Assembly: GCF_001280565.1 (NCBI RefSeq)
Contig: NZ_LGRO01000001.1
Span: 3,131,504 to 3,195,503, forward strand
DNA from: Sulfobacillus thermosulfidooxidans
GTDB taxonomy: Bacteria > Bacillota > Sulfobacillia > Sulfobacillales > Sulfobacillaceae
Length of the DNA: 64,000 nucleotides
Direction: 5' to 3'
The notes below the pieces were generated by a model, which worked only from the letters and a program-made list of their open reading frames with translations, had not been told where the DNA came from and searched no databases. Numbering within the stretch: the stretch's first letter is position 1; every line of letters begins with the position of its first letter. The position numbers and the translations under genes were made by a program. Of this stretch, positions 25,886 through 34,784 are shown piece after piece.

Positions 25886-27679
25886 TTAACGCGTTAGAAC
25901 GTTGACCGTATTGGTATTATCGTTGGTGAAATAAACGAGCAGTTCGCCGTTATCGTCTAAGGCTACATATACACCAAAGAGCGCGGAACCTGCTCCGGTG
26001 ACAGGATTCACAGGTGTTTTATCCAATAGGCGTGCCGAGACGAGTTGTCCCGTACGCGGATTGATCTCAATTGCCCGGTTATCACCTTGATTCACGGCGA
26101 TTAGGTTCCCATTTTCGGGATTGAACCCGAGTCCTGCCGGCTTGTTTAATGGAGGCCCTTGATAAATTTTCAGTCCTGAACCCAAATCCCTATGGGTTGT
26201 GCTGACGGGAGCCAAAACAGAAATGCTGTTGTCAGCACCGTCAGCAATATAAAGCGCATCGCCCATGGGAAGCCAAATCATGCCTTGAGGGCCAAACACG
26301 GTATTGATATTGGTCCCGACATGGGCAAAACCTGATCCAATTTGCAGGGTGACGGAATCTGCGTTAAAGTCGGGCGGGTGGAACTCGGTGAATCGGTCGA
26401 TAGTACCAGAAAGGACGTTGGTGGAAAAGAACGCAACCGGCAGTCCATAAAATTCGCCGAAGTTAAATTGCATACCCCACGGACCATCAAAAAGATCACG
26501 ATGAATATCGCCGCCGGAAAATAGGGTCCCATCGGGAGAAATGACTTGCACCACACCTTGGCTGCCATCGGGTGCAAAGCCATAGTCCGCAATCCATGTC
26601 GCGCCGAGATTGGAGGTCGAGATAGCAATGGGCGCCATCGCGCCGGCAAAAAAACGCTCAGAACGGCCATTAACAATACGCTCCAACGTGCTCCCAAGAC
26701 CCATAACGCCATTGGCATTGTTGATATTGGACACCAAGAGGTCGCCGTGTTTCAGTATAGTGTTGGCATCATCAAAGGTATTGGGAGCCAATAACACGCC
26801 ATAAGGATTTTGATCGCCATTGACCGGATCAATCGTTGATGAAATGACCTGAATGTGGGAGAGGCTTTCAATGCGTCCTTTGGGAAAGGCGTCAGCAGAA
26901 TACCAAAATACGGGGTTAGAACGCCCTAGTGCGTAAAAGGTTTGAGGACCGCATATGCCATCCGCGGTAATGCCAAATGCTTCTTGAAAGTGTTTGACAG
27001 CATGGCGGGTGAGTGAGCCAAAATAGCCATCGATGCGCCCGGGATAAAATCCCAGATTTTGTAGAATGACTTGCAATCCTACCGTGTCAAAACCATTGAC
27101 ACCCTCGTGTAAAGTTCTTCCTCCGGTGATGGCAGTAATCCATAAAATATCAAAAGTGTCTGGTCCTACGTTTCCGTCAAAAGCGATATCCCAGTGCCGA
27201 TAGACAATGTTGTCTCCTTGAAACGCTAGCACCGCTTGCGAGGTCGGCGTATCAAAATCGCCTGTCGCAGCTTGGTTAAGGGTAACGGCATAGCGAAGAC
27301 AATTGAGGCGATTTTGAAGAACGATGACGTCGCCTCCTGTGATTCCGGCTGTGAGATGACGCGAGCCAAAGGCAGGGCCGCCATACGCATGATTGTCTTG
27401 ACCCATGACCCGATAAGTTTGGGGTCCCACGATGCCGTCCACACAAATTCCAAAATAACTTTGTATATTCGCTGCAGCCTTTTGACTTTCGCGGTCAAAA
27501 ACCCCCGTAATAGGAATTCGGGAACCCATTGGCCCATTTGGCGGGTTCATGAGCTCTAACAACGTATTATAAAGGCGTTGAAACACTTTGACATCAGTAC
27601 CGGTCAAGAGGGGTCTTTTTAGCCGCAGTACGCGAGAACCAAAAGGTACACGCGGCAATTGGCCCGCAAAATTTCCCAT
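25886..27679 (-). CDS. Three peptidoglycan-binding domains plus beta-propeller protein
   Basis: 597 residues. The N-terminal half has three PG_binding_1-type repeats, recognisable by VFDRESQKAAANIQ...VDGIVGPQTY, DFDTPTSQAVLAFQ...FDGNVGPDTF and YFGSLTRHAVKHFQ...ADGICGPQTF. The C-terminal half is beta-rich with repeats such as GDLLVSNINNANG, GDALYIADGADNS, NLIAVNQGDNRA and ELLVYFTNDN, consistent with an NHL-like propeller. There is no signal peptide or membrane segment, which is odd for a wall-binding protein; spore coat/cortex or non-classical export are options. AAGGAGG precedes the ATG. Monocistronic. Confidence 0.7.
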   Translation of the reverse strand: MGNFAGQLPRVPFGSRVLRLKRPLLTGTDVKVFQRLYNTLLELMNPPNGPMGSRIPITGVFDRESQKAAANIQSYFGICVDGIVGPQTYRVMGQDNHAYGGPAFGSRHLTAGITGGDVIVLQNRLNCLRYAVTLNQAATGDFDTPTSQAVLAFQGDNIVYRHWDIAFDGNVGPDTFDILWITAITGGRTLHEGVNGFDTVGLQVILQNLGFYPGRIDGYFGSLTRHAVKHFQEAFGITADGICGPQTFYALGRSNPVFWYSADAFPKGRIESLSHIQVISSTIDPVNGDQNPYGVLLAPNTFDDANTILKHGDLLVSNINNANGVMGLGSTLERIVNGRSERFFAGAMAPIAISTSNLGATWIADYGFAPDGSQGVVQVISPDGTLFSGGDIHRDLFDGPWGMQFNFGEFYGLPVAFFSTNVLSGTIDRFTEFHPPDFNADSVTLQIGSGFAHVGTNINTVFGPQGMIWLPMGDALYIADGADNSISVLAPVSTTHRDLGSGLKIYQGPPLNKPAGLGFNPENGNLIAVNQGDNRAIEINPRTGQLVSARLLDKTPVNPVTGAGSALFGVYVALDDNGELLVYFTNDNTNTVNVLTR

Positions 27680-27866
27680 AAATTATTCCTCCTTCGGCTT
27701 TTTCTAGCCTCCTATGGAATAATATGGAGGATGAGGCAAAATGTGATAAAATCATTCAGAAATTATGAACGAGTAGGGAGCTCTAGGATTTGTCATCTTG
27801 TCTTTATTCACGAATTTTGTTAGAATATCCCGTGCATTTGGAGTGGTCCGGGAAGAAGGTGAGAGC

Positions 27867-28067
27867 ATGAAGGATGGAATTCACCCGGCGTATCAACGAA
27901 CCACAGTGACTTGTGCTTGTGGGGCCGTTTATCATGTCGGATCAACGAAAACGAACTTGCGTATTGAAATTTGTGGACAGTGCCACCCTCTATATACCGG
28001 GAAGCAGCGAATTGTCGACACCGGCGGACGTGTCGAGCGCTTCAAGAAGCGTTATGGTATGAAATAA
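27867..28067 (+). CDS. rpmE: 50S ribosomal protein L31 (zinc-binding form)
   Basis: 66 residues from ATG 27867 (GAAGGTGAG upstream). Starts [10 protein letters not shown] and keeps the four zinc-ligand cysteines: CACG (16, 18) and CGQC (36, 39), so it is the zinc-containing type that can be replaced under zinc limitation in other bacteria. Ends [10 protein letters not shown] as usual. In B. subtilis rpmE directly follows rho; here about 8 kb intervenes. Followed by its own terminator. Confidence 0.96.
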   Translation: MKDGIHPAYQRTTVTCACGAVYHVGSTKTNLRIEICGQCHPLYTGKQRIVDTGGRVERFKKRYGMK

Positions 28068-28074
28068 TCCCCGA

Positions 28075-28099
28075 ACAGAGCCGGTGGCTCTGTTTTTTT
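28075..28099 (+). terminator. Rho-independent terminator of rpmE
   Basis: ACAGAGCC-GGT-GGCTCTGT stem followed by seven T. Confidence 0.9.
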
Positions 28100-28155
28100 G
28101 TGCGTGACAGGCAACAAGCGACATTTTAGAAAGATCTTCAAAGAAAGAAGGTGGA

Positions 28156-29232
28156 ATGATGGATGATACGACGCGGGCGCGATTAGAGGCAGCCAAGGCG
28201 CATTATCACGAGGTCCAGGAAGTCTTGTCAGATCCTCAAGTTGCGTCGAATCCTGAGCTGTTACGGAAGTATGCTCAGGAATTAGCCCAATGGGAGGACG
28301 TCGTCAATCATTATGCGTCCTATTTATCGCTAAGTGAGGAGTTAGAAACTCTTAAAGAAATGGCGCGTGAAGACACCGATGAACGGGGTTGGTTGGAACA
28401 GGAAATGGATAAGACCCGCCAACAATTAGATCGCGTCGAACAAGAGATTCAGCGCCTCTTAACGCCTTCTGATCCCAACGATTCCAAAAATGTCATTATG
28501 GAAATCCGCGCGGGCGCCGGGGGCGAAGAAGCGGCATTATTCGCCGCTGATTTGTTTCGTCTTTATGTTCGGTATGCTGAGCGTCATGGATGGAAAACCG
28601 AGTTATTATCGGTAAATGAGACGGATATCGGTGGATATAAAGAAATTATCTTTATGATTGAAGGGGCTGGAGCATTTAGCCATCTTAAATTTGAACGGGG
28701 TGTGCACCGTGTTCAGCGCGTTCCGGTCACTGAGGCTGGTGGACGCATCCATACATCAACTGTGACGGTCGCTGTTTTGCCAGAGGTCGAAGAAGTCGAA
28801 GTAAACATTGATCCCGATGATTTGCGTATTGATACGATGCGTTCAAGTGGAGCAGGTGGGCAGCATGTTAACAAGACCGAGTCAGCGGTCCGGATTACTC
28901 ATATCCCGACCGGCATTGTTGTTTCGTGTCAAGACGAAAAATCCCAATTAAAAAATCGGGATAAGGCGATGAAGGTTTTGCGGGCCCGTCTTAAGAACCT
29001 CTATGATTCGACACAAGCTAAAGAAATCGCCGATGAGAGACGTCAGCAGGTAGGAACTGGCGATCGCTCTGAACGCATTCGCACCTATAATTTTCCTCAA
29101 GGTCGGGTAACTGATCACCGTGTCGGCATTACCTTACACCAGCTTGAAGAAGTCTTAGATGGGGATATCGAAGAAATTATTGCGGCATTACAAGCTCAAG
29201 AACAAGAAGAACGGTTACACCAAGAATCATGA
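28156..29232 (+). CDS. prfA: Peptide chain release factor 1
   Basis: 358 residues, typical length. Catalytic GGQ at about 234-236 in [16 protein letters not shown], and class I release factor domains throughout ([29 protein letters not shown]). Reads UAA/UAG. Start is one of two tandem ATGs (28156/28159) after GAAGGTGG. The stop overlaps prmC by 4 bases, matching the functional link: PrmC methylates the GGQ glutamine. Confidence 0.96.
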   Translation: MMDDTTRARLEAAKAHYHEVQEVLSDPQVASNPELLRKYAQELAQWEDVVNHYASYLSLSEELETLKEMAREDTDERGWLEQEMDKTRQQLDRVEQEIQRLLTPSDPNDSKNVIMEIRAGAGGEEAALFAADLFRLYVRYAERHGWKTELLSVNETDIGGYKEIIFMIEGAGAFSHLKFERGVHRVQRVPVTEAGGRIHTSTVTVAVLPEVEEVEVNIDPDDLRIDTMRSSGAGGQHVNKTESAVRITHIPTGIVVSCQDEKSQLKNRDKAMKVLRARLKNLYDSTQAKEIADERRQQVGTGDRSERIRTYNFPQGRVTDHRVGITLHQLEEVLDGDIEEIIAALQAQEQEERLHQES

Positions 29233-30101
29233 AAGACGATTGGAAAGTACTAGTAAGAGAAGCCGCTCGTCAACTGCAAAAGGCAGGAATTGATGAGCCT
29301 TATGCGGAAGCTGAGCAGCTGTGGTGCGCGATATCGGGGACGACTGTGACCGACTGGTTATTAGACCGGGGAAAAATGAGTCAAGGTCTTCTGCAAAAAT
29401 ATCAGGCGGCCATTAGTCAGCGATCTAAGCGTGTTCCCTTTCATTATATTACGGGAACACGAGAATTTATGGGCTTAACGTTTCATGTCGATCCCCGGGT
29501 TCTTATACCTCGACCGGAAACCGAACATCTTGTTGAACGGGTTTTGCGAGATGCCTCTCATGAATCGCTAACGATTGTTGATGTCGGTACCGGAAGTGGG
29601 GCGATTGCGGTGAGCTTAGCCCATTTTGGATCTCCGTTATGGCAGATTATTGCCACGGATGTGAGTGAAGAGGCTTTGCATGTGGCCAAAGATAACGCCA
29701 AGAAAATCCTCTCCCGGGGCGAGATTCGTTTTGTCCGCAGTGATTTATTGTCGGCGTTAAAGGGGCCTATCGATATTGTGGTGGCAAATTTGCCTTACGT
29801 GGCAGACGCAGATAATCAGGGTCAAAACCTTATGCCGGAATTATCTTATGAGCCGCCATTAGCTCTTTTTGCCAGCGATCAGGGCCTTGGCGTCATTCGC
29901 CGTCTTATCGAACAATTGCCCGCAAAACTGGCGTCTGCAGGATGTGTATACTTAGAAATAGGTCAGGGACAGGCTGATGCTGTGGAAAGGCTGTTTCAAG
30001 CGCAAGGACTTCAGGTTTTGCAAAGAACCAAGGATTTAGCGGGGATTGACCGGGTTGTTGCAGCGAAGAAACGGGACCCGCTTTGGGGTCAAGAGCCCTG
30101 A
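29229..30101 (+). CDS. prmC: Release factor glutamine methyltransferase
   Basis: 290 residues. SAM-binding [15 protein letters not shown] and the catalytic NLPY motif in [10 protein letters not shown] (a variant of NPPY), preceded by the PrmC-specific [16 protein letters not shown] and [14 protein letters not shown]5-methylates the GGQ glutamine of RF1 and RF2, both of which are encoded in this window. Translationally coupled to prfA (ATGA overlap). Confidence 0.94.
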   Translation: MKDDWKVLVREAARQLQKAGIDEPYAEAEQLWCAISGTTVTDWLLDRGKMSQGLLQKYQAAISQRSKRVPFHYITGTREFMGLTFHVDPRVLIPRPETEHLVERVLRDASHESLTIVDVGTGSGAIAVSLAHFGSPLWQIIATDVSEEALHVAKDNAKKILSRGEIRFVRSDLLSALKGPIDIVVANLPYVADADNQGQNLMPELSYEPPLALFASDQGLGVIRRLIEQLPAKLASAGCVYLEIGQGQADAVERLFQAQGLQVLQRTKDLAGIDRVVAAKKRDPLWGQEP

Positions 30102-30159
30102 CATCGAGTGACTACCGGTAACACAATAGACAACAAAAAGATAAACAAGGAGGGTATCC

Positions 30160-30486
30160 ATGGCCGAAGAAATCACAGCGGAAGAATTGGCGCATCGCCT
30201 AAGGCATGTTGACCCCGATCATCCCATAATTGTTATTGATGTTCGTTTAGGGCAAATTGGCGCCATTCCCGGTGCTAAGCATGTTCCGGTTACGGATTTA
30301 GAAGATCAACCATGGAACTGGGATCCCGACGCCGAACTGGTGGTGTATTGCCAGTTGGGCAAAGGGGGCAGCGAATATGCTGCCGAAGTGCTTGAGGAAC
30401 AAGGGTATCGTAAAGTTTATAAATTGGTCGGCGGCATGGAAGCCTGGGAGACGTATTTAAAGGAGCATCCGCAAGAATCTTTCTAA
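30160..30486 (+). CDS. Rhodanese-domain sulfurtransferase
   Basis: 108 residues, a single rhodanese domain. The active-site loop is VVYCQLGKGGSEYAA with the persulfide-carrying Cys, followed by KLVGGMEAWETY, the usual domain end. Such single-domain rhodaneses move sulfane sulfur and could work with the TusA/DsrE system, but the gene sits in the prmC-sua5 stretch, so the link is only functional speculation. GGAGGG precedes the ATG. A short gap separates it from the permease gene. Confidence 0.9.
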   Translation: MAEEITAEELAHRLRHVDPDHPIIVIDVRLGQIGAIPGAKHVPVTDLEDQPWNWDPDAELVVYCQLGKGGSEYAAEVLEEQGYRKVYKLVGGMEAWETYLKEHPQESF

Positions 30487-30535
30487 CGATGAAGAGCGCT
30501 CCCAGAATCCGCCCGGGGAAAAGGGGGCTGAAATT

Positions 30536-31786
30536 ATGACGGAAGCGCAAATTTCTCTGGGGGCTCTCGCGCTATTATATGTTTTCTTAATTGGCGATTG
30601 GTTTCACCGGGCTTGGGCGGCATTGGGCGTTGCGGCTCTTTTAGTCTTGTTGCATGTCATTACCCTTCGAGAAGCTTTGTCTTCTATAGATATCAATACG
30701 ATTAGTTTGCTTCTGGGCATGATGGTCTTGGTCGGTCTTTTAGGACAGGCCGGATTATTTTTTCGCTTTGGGTTAAAGGCGCGCCAGATTGCCCGGGGTG
30801 AACCGTGGCGGCTTTTATGGGTCTTTTTTATTCTCACTGCGGTGATTTCAGCATTTTTGGATAACGTGACGACCATTCTATTATTGTCTCCGGCTTTGTT
30901 TCGCGCGGCAGAAGGGATGGATTTAGATCCTGTACCTTTTTTGATGGCCATGGTGGCTGCTTCTAATTTGGGCGGACTCTCGACCCTCATTGGGGACCCA
31001 CCAAATATTCTTATTGGTACCGCAGCCAATTTATCCTTTAATGCCTTTATTGCCATGTTGGGTCTACCGGCTATGATTTTACTCGTCGGAGTCGCTCTGA
31101 CTTTGCCTTGGCGGTTAAAATGGGAAAAAAACCCGCAAGCCATCGTGGTTGACCCTTACCAAGTACCGGGCGAATTTCCCTTAGCCAATCGGTTAATTCC
31201 CTTGTTGGGGGTTTTAGCCTTAGTCCTTATGGCTTTTGTTCTTCAACGCGTGATCCATATGAGCTCAGGCGAAATTGCCATCGGTGGCGCGGTGCTAGGT
31301 CTTATCGTGGCGGGACCAAGGGTCGGACGATTTTGGACAATGGTAGACTGGGGAACCCTGGGCTTTTTTGTGGGCATTTTTGTCTTGGTGGGGGCTTTAG
31401 AACATGGCGGAGTCATTAGTCATATTGCCCGGTTTTTAGCAAATCAGCAATTAGGCAATGGGCTTGCCCTTATTATTTTATTGGGGAGTGCCATATTATC
31501 AGCCCTTGTGGATAACGTGCCATTGGTTGCGGCCATGATTCCTTTAATTCGAAATTTGTTGCATCTCCATCCTGGCTACGGAATGGAATTATGGGTCGCT
31601 TTAGCCATGGGAGCAGCGATTGGCGGCAATGCTACGATTATTGGTGCATCAGCTAATGTTGTGGCGCAAGGTCTGGCACAGGAACGGGGCTACTCGTTAA
31701 ATTTTCGGCGGTATTTGCCTTTTGGATTACAGGTCTTTGCGGTGACCTTAATTTTGGGAACGCTTTATATTGCTCTGTTAGGGTAG
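30536..31786 (+). CDS. ArsB/NhaD-superfamily anion or ion permease
   Basis: 416 residues, about eleven transmembrane helices. Two inverted halves each carry the family signature: FLDNVTTILLLSPA with SNLGGLSTLIGDPPNILIG, and LVDNVPLVAAMIPL with GGNATIIGASANVV. This is the arsenite permease / NhaD / SLC13-like ion transporter superfamily; whether it moves arsenite, sodium, sulfate or dicarboxylate is not decided by sequence. Arsenic resistance is common in bioleaching acidophiles, but no arsR, arsA or arsC is adjacent. No match for this gene is expected in the B. subtilis version of this block. Confidence 0.82.
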   Translation: MTEAQISLGALALLYVFLIGDWFHRAWAALGVAALLVLLHVITLREALSSIDINTISLLLGMMVLVGLLGQAGLFFRFGLKARQIARGEPWRLLWVFFILTAVISAFLDNVTTILLLSPALFRAAEGMDLDPVPFLMAMVAASNLGGLSTLIGDPPNILIGTAANLSFNAFIAMLGLPAMILLVGVALTLPWRLKWEKNPQAIVVDPYQVPGEFPLANRLIPLLGVLALVLMAFVLQRVIHMSSGEIAIGGAVLGLIVAGPRVGRFWTMVDWGTLGFFVGIFVLVGALEHGGVISHIARFLANQQLGNGLALIILLGSAILSALVDNVPLVAAMIPLIRNLLHLHPGYGMELWVALAMGAAIGGNATIIGASANVVAQGLAQERGYSLNFRRYLPFGLQVFAVTLILGTLYIALLG

Positions 31787-31835
31787 GCCACAATAGGGAC
31801 TCGAGGGTATTGAGTTGGCAAGGAAGGGGCAGATT

Positions 31836-32834
31836 ATGCAGACCATCATGTTAACGGCAGACCAACTGGATAAAGCGATTGAGGCCTTAAAGCAGGGAGA
31901 GGTGGTGGCCTTTCCCACTGAGACCGTTTATGGTCTTGGGGCCGATGCGACCAATGAACAAGCCTGCCAAAAAATATTTCAAGCGAAAGGGCGTCCGGCT
32001 GATAATCCGCTTATCGTGCATGTTTTAGACCAAGAGGGTTTAGAAGCCATCACGCAAGATACCGTGCCGCCGACGGCCCGTATTCTCATCGAAAAGTTTT
32101 GGCCAGGGCCTTTAACCGTTGTCGTTGCGGCTAATGATGCGATTCCGGTCTCGGTGCGAGGGGGAATGCCAACGGTCGCTGTGAGGTCCCCGAGCCATCT
32201 TATTGCCCGGAAATTGATTAAAGGTCTAGGGCGTCCCATTGCGGCGCCGAGTGCGAACCGCTCGGGACGTCCCAGTCCGACTCGCGCCGTAGATGTTTTT
32301 CACGATTTGCAGGGACGAGTTCCTTTTATTATCGATGGGGGAGACAGTTTTGTTGGCTTGGAATCGACGATTGTAGACTGTTCGTTACCTGAACCTGTCT
32401 TATTGCGTCCGGGGTTTATCGGCTTAGAGACATTAGAATCGGTATTAGGGCAAAGAGTATTATTGCCCGGTGCGCATACACCGCATAAGGCTCCGGGAAT
32501 GAAATACCGTCATTATGCGCCCCAAGCTCCGGTAATTTGGATTAATATGAGAGAGGATCGCCGTATTGAGGAGACTTTGTCACACCTCAAACAGGAATTT
32601 GACCCCGTCGCGCTCTTGGCTCCTCAAAAATGGCAAGATTACCCGGTATCATTCTTCCGAGTATTGGGAGAAGGGGTCGAAGAGGTGGCTCATGAGTTAT
32701 TTACCGGGTTTCGCGAACTTGACAAGAAGAATCCTGGTGCGATTGTGGTGATATGGCCTGAAGATGATAGCGGAGTAGGGCTTGCTATCGCTAATCGTCT
32801 CGGAAAAGCTGCCTCAAGGCAGGTGAAGGAGTAA
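31836..32834 (+). CDS. L-threonylcarbamoyladenylate synthase (Sua5 type)
   Basis: 332 residues from ATG 31836 (AAGGAAGGGG upstream). N-terminal YrdC domain with VVAFPTETVYGLGADA, KGRPADNPLIVH and APSANRSGRPSPT; the extra C-terminal Sua5 domain begins around residue 240 after PGMKYRHYAPQAPV. Makes threonylcarbamoyl-AMP for the t6A37 modification of ANN-decoding tRNAs. Its stop overlaps the next ATG by one base. Confidence 0.93.
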   Translation: MQTIMLTADQLDKAIEALKQGEVVAFPTETVYGLGADATNEQACQKIFQAKGRPADNPLIVHVLDQEGLEAITQDTVPPTARILIEKFWPGPLTVVVAANDAIPVSVRGGMPTVAVRSPSHLIARKLIKGLGRPIAAPSANRSGRPSPTRAVDVFHDLQGRVPFIIDGGDSFVGLESTIVDCSLPEPVLLRPGFIGLETLESVLGQRVLLPGAHTPHKAPGMKYRHYAPQAPVIWINMREDRRIEETLSHLKQEFDPVALLAPQKWQDYPVSFFRVLGEGVEEVAHELFTGFRELDKKNPGAIVVIWPEDDSGVGLAIANRLGKAASRQVKE

Positions 32835-33313
32835 TGACTGAGGTCCCCAAAATCCTGTTTGTTTGTACTGGGAATACGTGCCGGAGTCCCATGGCTGAGG
32901 CGTTATGGAAAAGCTTGTGTCAAGACCAGTGTGTGGTCGAATCGGCCGGATTGGCGGCATGGCCTGGCCAAGCGGCTCAGGAATACGCCATAGAAGCGGT
33001 GAAACCCTATGGAGGAAACTTACAACAACATCGATCCCAAGATGTTCGCGATGTGAAGGGAGAATTTGACTGGATTTTTACAATGACCGGCTCACAGGCT
33101 GAGCAGCTAAAACATATGCGACCCGAATGGGAAGACAAAATTTTTGTTTTGCCCCAGTTTTTAGGGGAAGAGGAAGATATCGCTGATCCCATTGGCACAA
33201 ACCAGGTGTCCTATGATTCGCTGGCTTGGCGGCTCTACCGCTTACTATCACAGTTAAAAACGCGCCTGGTGGATGAGGACTCATCCGCTAAGCCAGAAAA
33301 CAAGGAGGAATAA
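32834..33313 (+). CDS. Low-molecular-weight phosphatase, probably protein-arginine phosphatase (YwlE-like)
   Basis: 159 residues. Active-site loop FVCTGNTCRSPMAEA (Cys11, Arg17) and general-acid region IADPIGT near 118. The Thr in GNTCRS (Thr15) corresponds to YwlE Thr11, the residue that makes the pocket select phosphoarginine; tyrosine phosphatases usually have Ile or another larger residue there. Gene order sua5-ywlE-rpiB is the same as in B. subtilis. McsB, the kinase it would oppose, is not in the window. Confidence 0.86.
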   Translation: MTEVPKILFVCTGNTCRSPMAEALWKSLCQDQCVVESAGLAAWPGQAAQEYAIEAVKPYGGNLQQHRSQDVRDVKGEFDWIFTMTGSQAEQLKHMRPEWEDKIFVLPQFLGEEEDIADPIGTNQVSYDSLAWRLYRLLSQLKTRLVDEDSSAKPENKEE

Positions 33314-33317
33314 ATAC

Positions 33318-33764
33318 ATGCGAATCGCCGTAGGCGCAGATCATGCGGGATGGCCTTTAAAAGAAACGCTCGTGAACTATTTGATCGATAAGGGCTGGGA
33401 TGTTGAAGATTTCGGGACGTTTGGTCCTGAATCTGTGGATTATCCCGATTATGCTAACAAGGTGGCGTTAGCTGTAGCCAATGGCGATGCCGAACGCGGG
33501 TTACTGATTTGTGGTAGCGGACAAGGCATGTGCATTGTGGCCAATAAAACCCAAGGGGTGCGAGCCTCATTAGCGCATGATGTAGTATCTGCCCGTTTGG
33601 CTCGCCAGCATAATGATGCCAATGTTTTAACTATGGGAGCACGGTTTGTCGCCCCCGAATTGGCAGAAGAAATTTTATCAGTATGGCTGGACACGCCATA
33701 CGAAGGGGGACGTCATGCACGGCGCCTAGAGAAAATCGAGCAAATTGAGCGCCGAAATCTTTAA
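33318..33764 (+). CDS. rpiB: Ribose-5-phosphate isomerase B
   Basis: 148 residues from ATG 33318 with AAGGAGGAA upstream. N-terminal IAVGADHAGWPLKETL, catalytic Cys in GLLICGSGQGMCIVANK, and the Asn/Arg phosphate-binding region RQHNDANVLTMGARFV. Interconverts ribose-5-phosphate and ribulose-5-phosphate. Directly upstream of upp, separated by a strong hairpin; glyA and ywlG, which lie here in B. subtilis, are absent. Confidence 0.94.
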   Translation: MRIAVGADHAGWPLKETLVNYLIDKGWDVEDFGTFGPESVDYPDYANKVALAVANGDAERGLLICGSGQGMCIVANKTQGVRASLAHDVVSARLARQHNDANVLTMGARFVAPELAEEILSVWLDTPYEGGRHARRLEKIEQIERRNL

Positions 33765-33776
33765 GGAATTTTCTAA

Positions 33777-33815
33777 CAAAAGGTTGTCGCGCAGAACTTG
33801 GGCGGCAACCTTTTG
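33777..33815 (+). terminator. Hairpin between rpiB and upp, likely terminator
   Basis: CAAAAGGTTGTCGC pairs with GCGGCAACCTTTTG (one G-U) over 14 bp, 11-base loop, with a TTTTG end. Either an intrinsic terminator after rpiB or an attenuator before upp. Confidence 0.65.
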
Positions 33816-33854
33816 TGAATTTGATATATTTAACAAAGGAAACGAGGAATTTGT

Positions 33855-34481
33855 ATGTTAGTCGTCGTCGATCATCCGCTGATTAAGGTACACATTACTG
33901 TGCTAAGAGACCATATGACGGGAACTGATGAGTTTCGCTCACGTCTAACGGCATTAACGCGATTATTGGCTTTTCCGGTGCTCCAAGATTTGGACATTAT
34001 ACCAATGACAGTGACAACCCCGTTGGCGCAAACTACGGGATATAAGTTGGATAAAGTTCCGGTACTGGTACCGGTTTTGCGTGCTGGTTTAGGGATGGTC
34101 GAAGGATTTCGGGATGTGGTTCCCAACACTGTGGTATCTCATCTGGGAATGTACCGCGATCATCATACGCTAAAGCCGATACGGTATTACAGTAATTTCC
34201 CGACTTCGTATCATGATCATCCCGTGATTTTGCTCGATCCAATGCTTGCGACGGGAGGATCAGCGGTTGACGCGTTAGATTATTTAAAGCAAGAGGGCGC
34301 TCAAAATATTCGTGTGGTGAGTATTATAAGCGCTCCCGAAGGAATCAAAAAAGTCGACGAGTGCCATCCCGATGTCAACGTCTTTACGGCTCAACTGGAT
34401 GAAGGATTGAATGATCTTGGATATATCCTTCCTGGTCTGGGAGATGCGGGAGATCGTCAATTTGGTACGGTCCTCGACTAA
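33855..34481 (+). CDS. upp: Uracil phosphoribosyltransferase
   Basis: 208 residues, full length. Recognised by LIKVHITVLRDHMTGTDEFR at the start, the PRPP-binding loop ILLDPMLATGGSAVDAL, and the uracil-binding C-terminus DLGYILPGLGDAGDRQFGT. Salvages uracil to UMP. It directly precedes the ATP synthase operon, as in B. subtilis. Confidence 0.97.
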   Translation: MLVVVDHPLIKVHITVLRDHMTGTDEFRSRLTALTRLLAFPVLQDLDIIPMTVTTPLAQTTGYKLDKVPVLVPVLRAGLGMVEGFRDVVPNTVVSHLGMYRDHHTLKPIRYYSNFPTSYHDHPVILLDPMLATGGSAVDALDYLKQEGAQNIRVVSIISAPEGIKKVDECHPDVNVFTAQLDEGLNDLGYILPGLGDAGDRQFGTVLD

Positions 34482-34524
34482 TATCGACGCTTGGAATTTG
34501 ATGAAACCTAGCCCGCCGTGTCTA

Positions 34525-34553
34525 TTGACGGGCTATTGTGCCTGGACTATACT
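34525..34553 (+). promoter_or_regulatory. Sigma-A promoter of the ATP synthase operon
   Basis: TTGACG (34525-34530), 17-bp spacer, TATACT (34548-34553); start predicted near 34560, leaving a leader of about 225 bases. The -35 overlaps the right arm of an inverted repeat TAGCCCG/CGGGCTA (34509-34535) that may end upp transcription. Confidence 0.75.
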
Positions 34554-34784
34554 TATCGATCGTGAGGGTATCACCTTCATACCCATATTGGTATCTGCCG
34601 TATACTTGCAGACTGCCATGATCTTCCCGAAATTGGCCCAATTTGGCGGTAGAGACACTGCAGTGGTTTTCGCGCATCAGTCTCTTCAGCCAAGGCACGT
34701 GGTGGGAGTCTGCCTGGCGGGATTTGATATTTGTGCCGATTATGGGCAAACTTTCAACCATTGAATTGTCCAAGAAGAAGGTGA
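34554..34784. other. ATP synthase operon leader region
   Basis: About 230 bases between the promoter and atpZ. No known leader RNA was recognised. A 99-residue minus-strand frame (34522-34821) covers it; its sequence is rather protein-like but there is no ribosome site and it would end inside the promoter. Confidence 0.4.

Noticed and set aside
25581..25889. 102-residue plus-strand frame in the AT-rich gap
   Set aside because: No ribosome site and composition unlike protein; overlaps the end of the minus-strand propeller gene.
30604..31143. 179-residue antisense frame inside the ArsB/NhaD-type permease gene
   Set aside because: Lys/Arg-rich shadow of a hydrophobic gene, no ribosome site.
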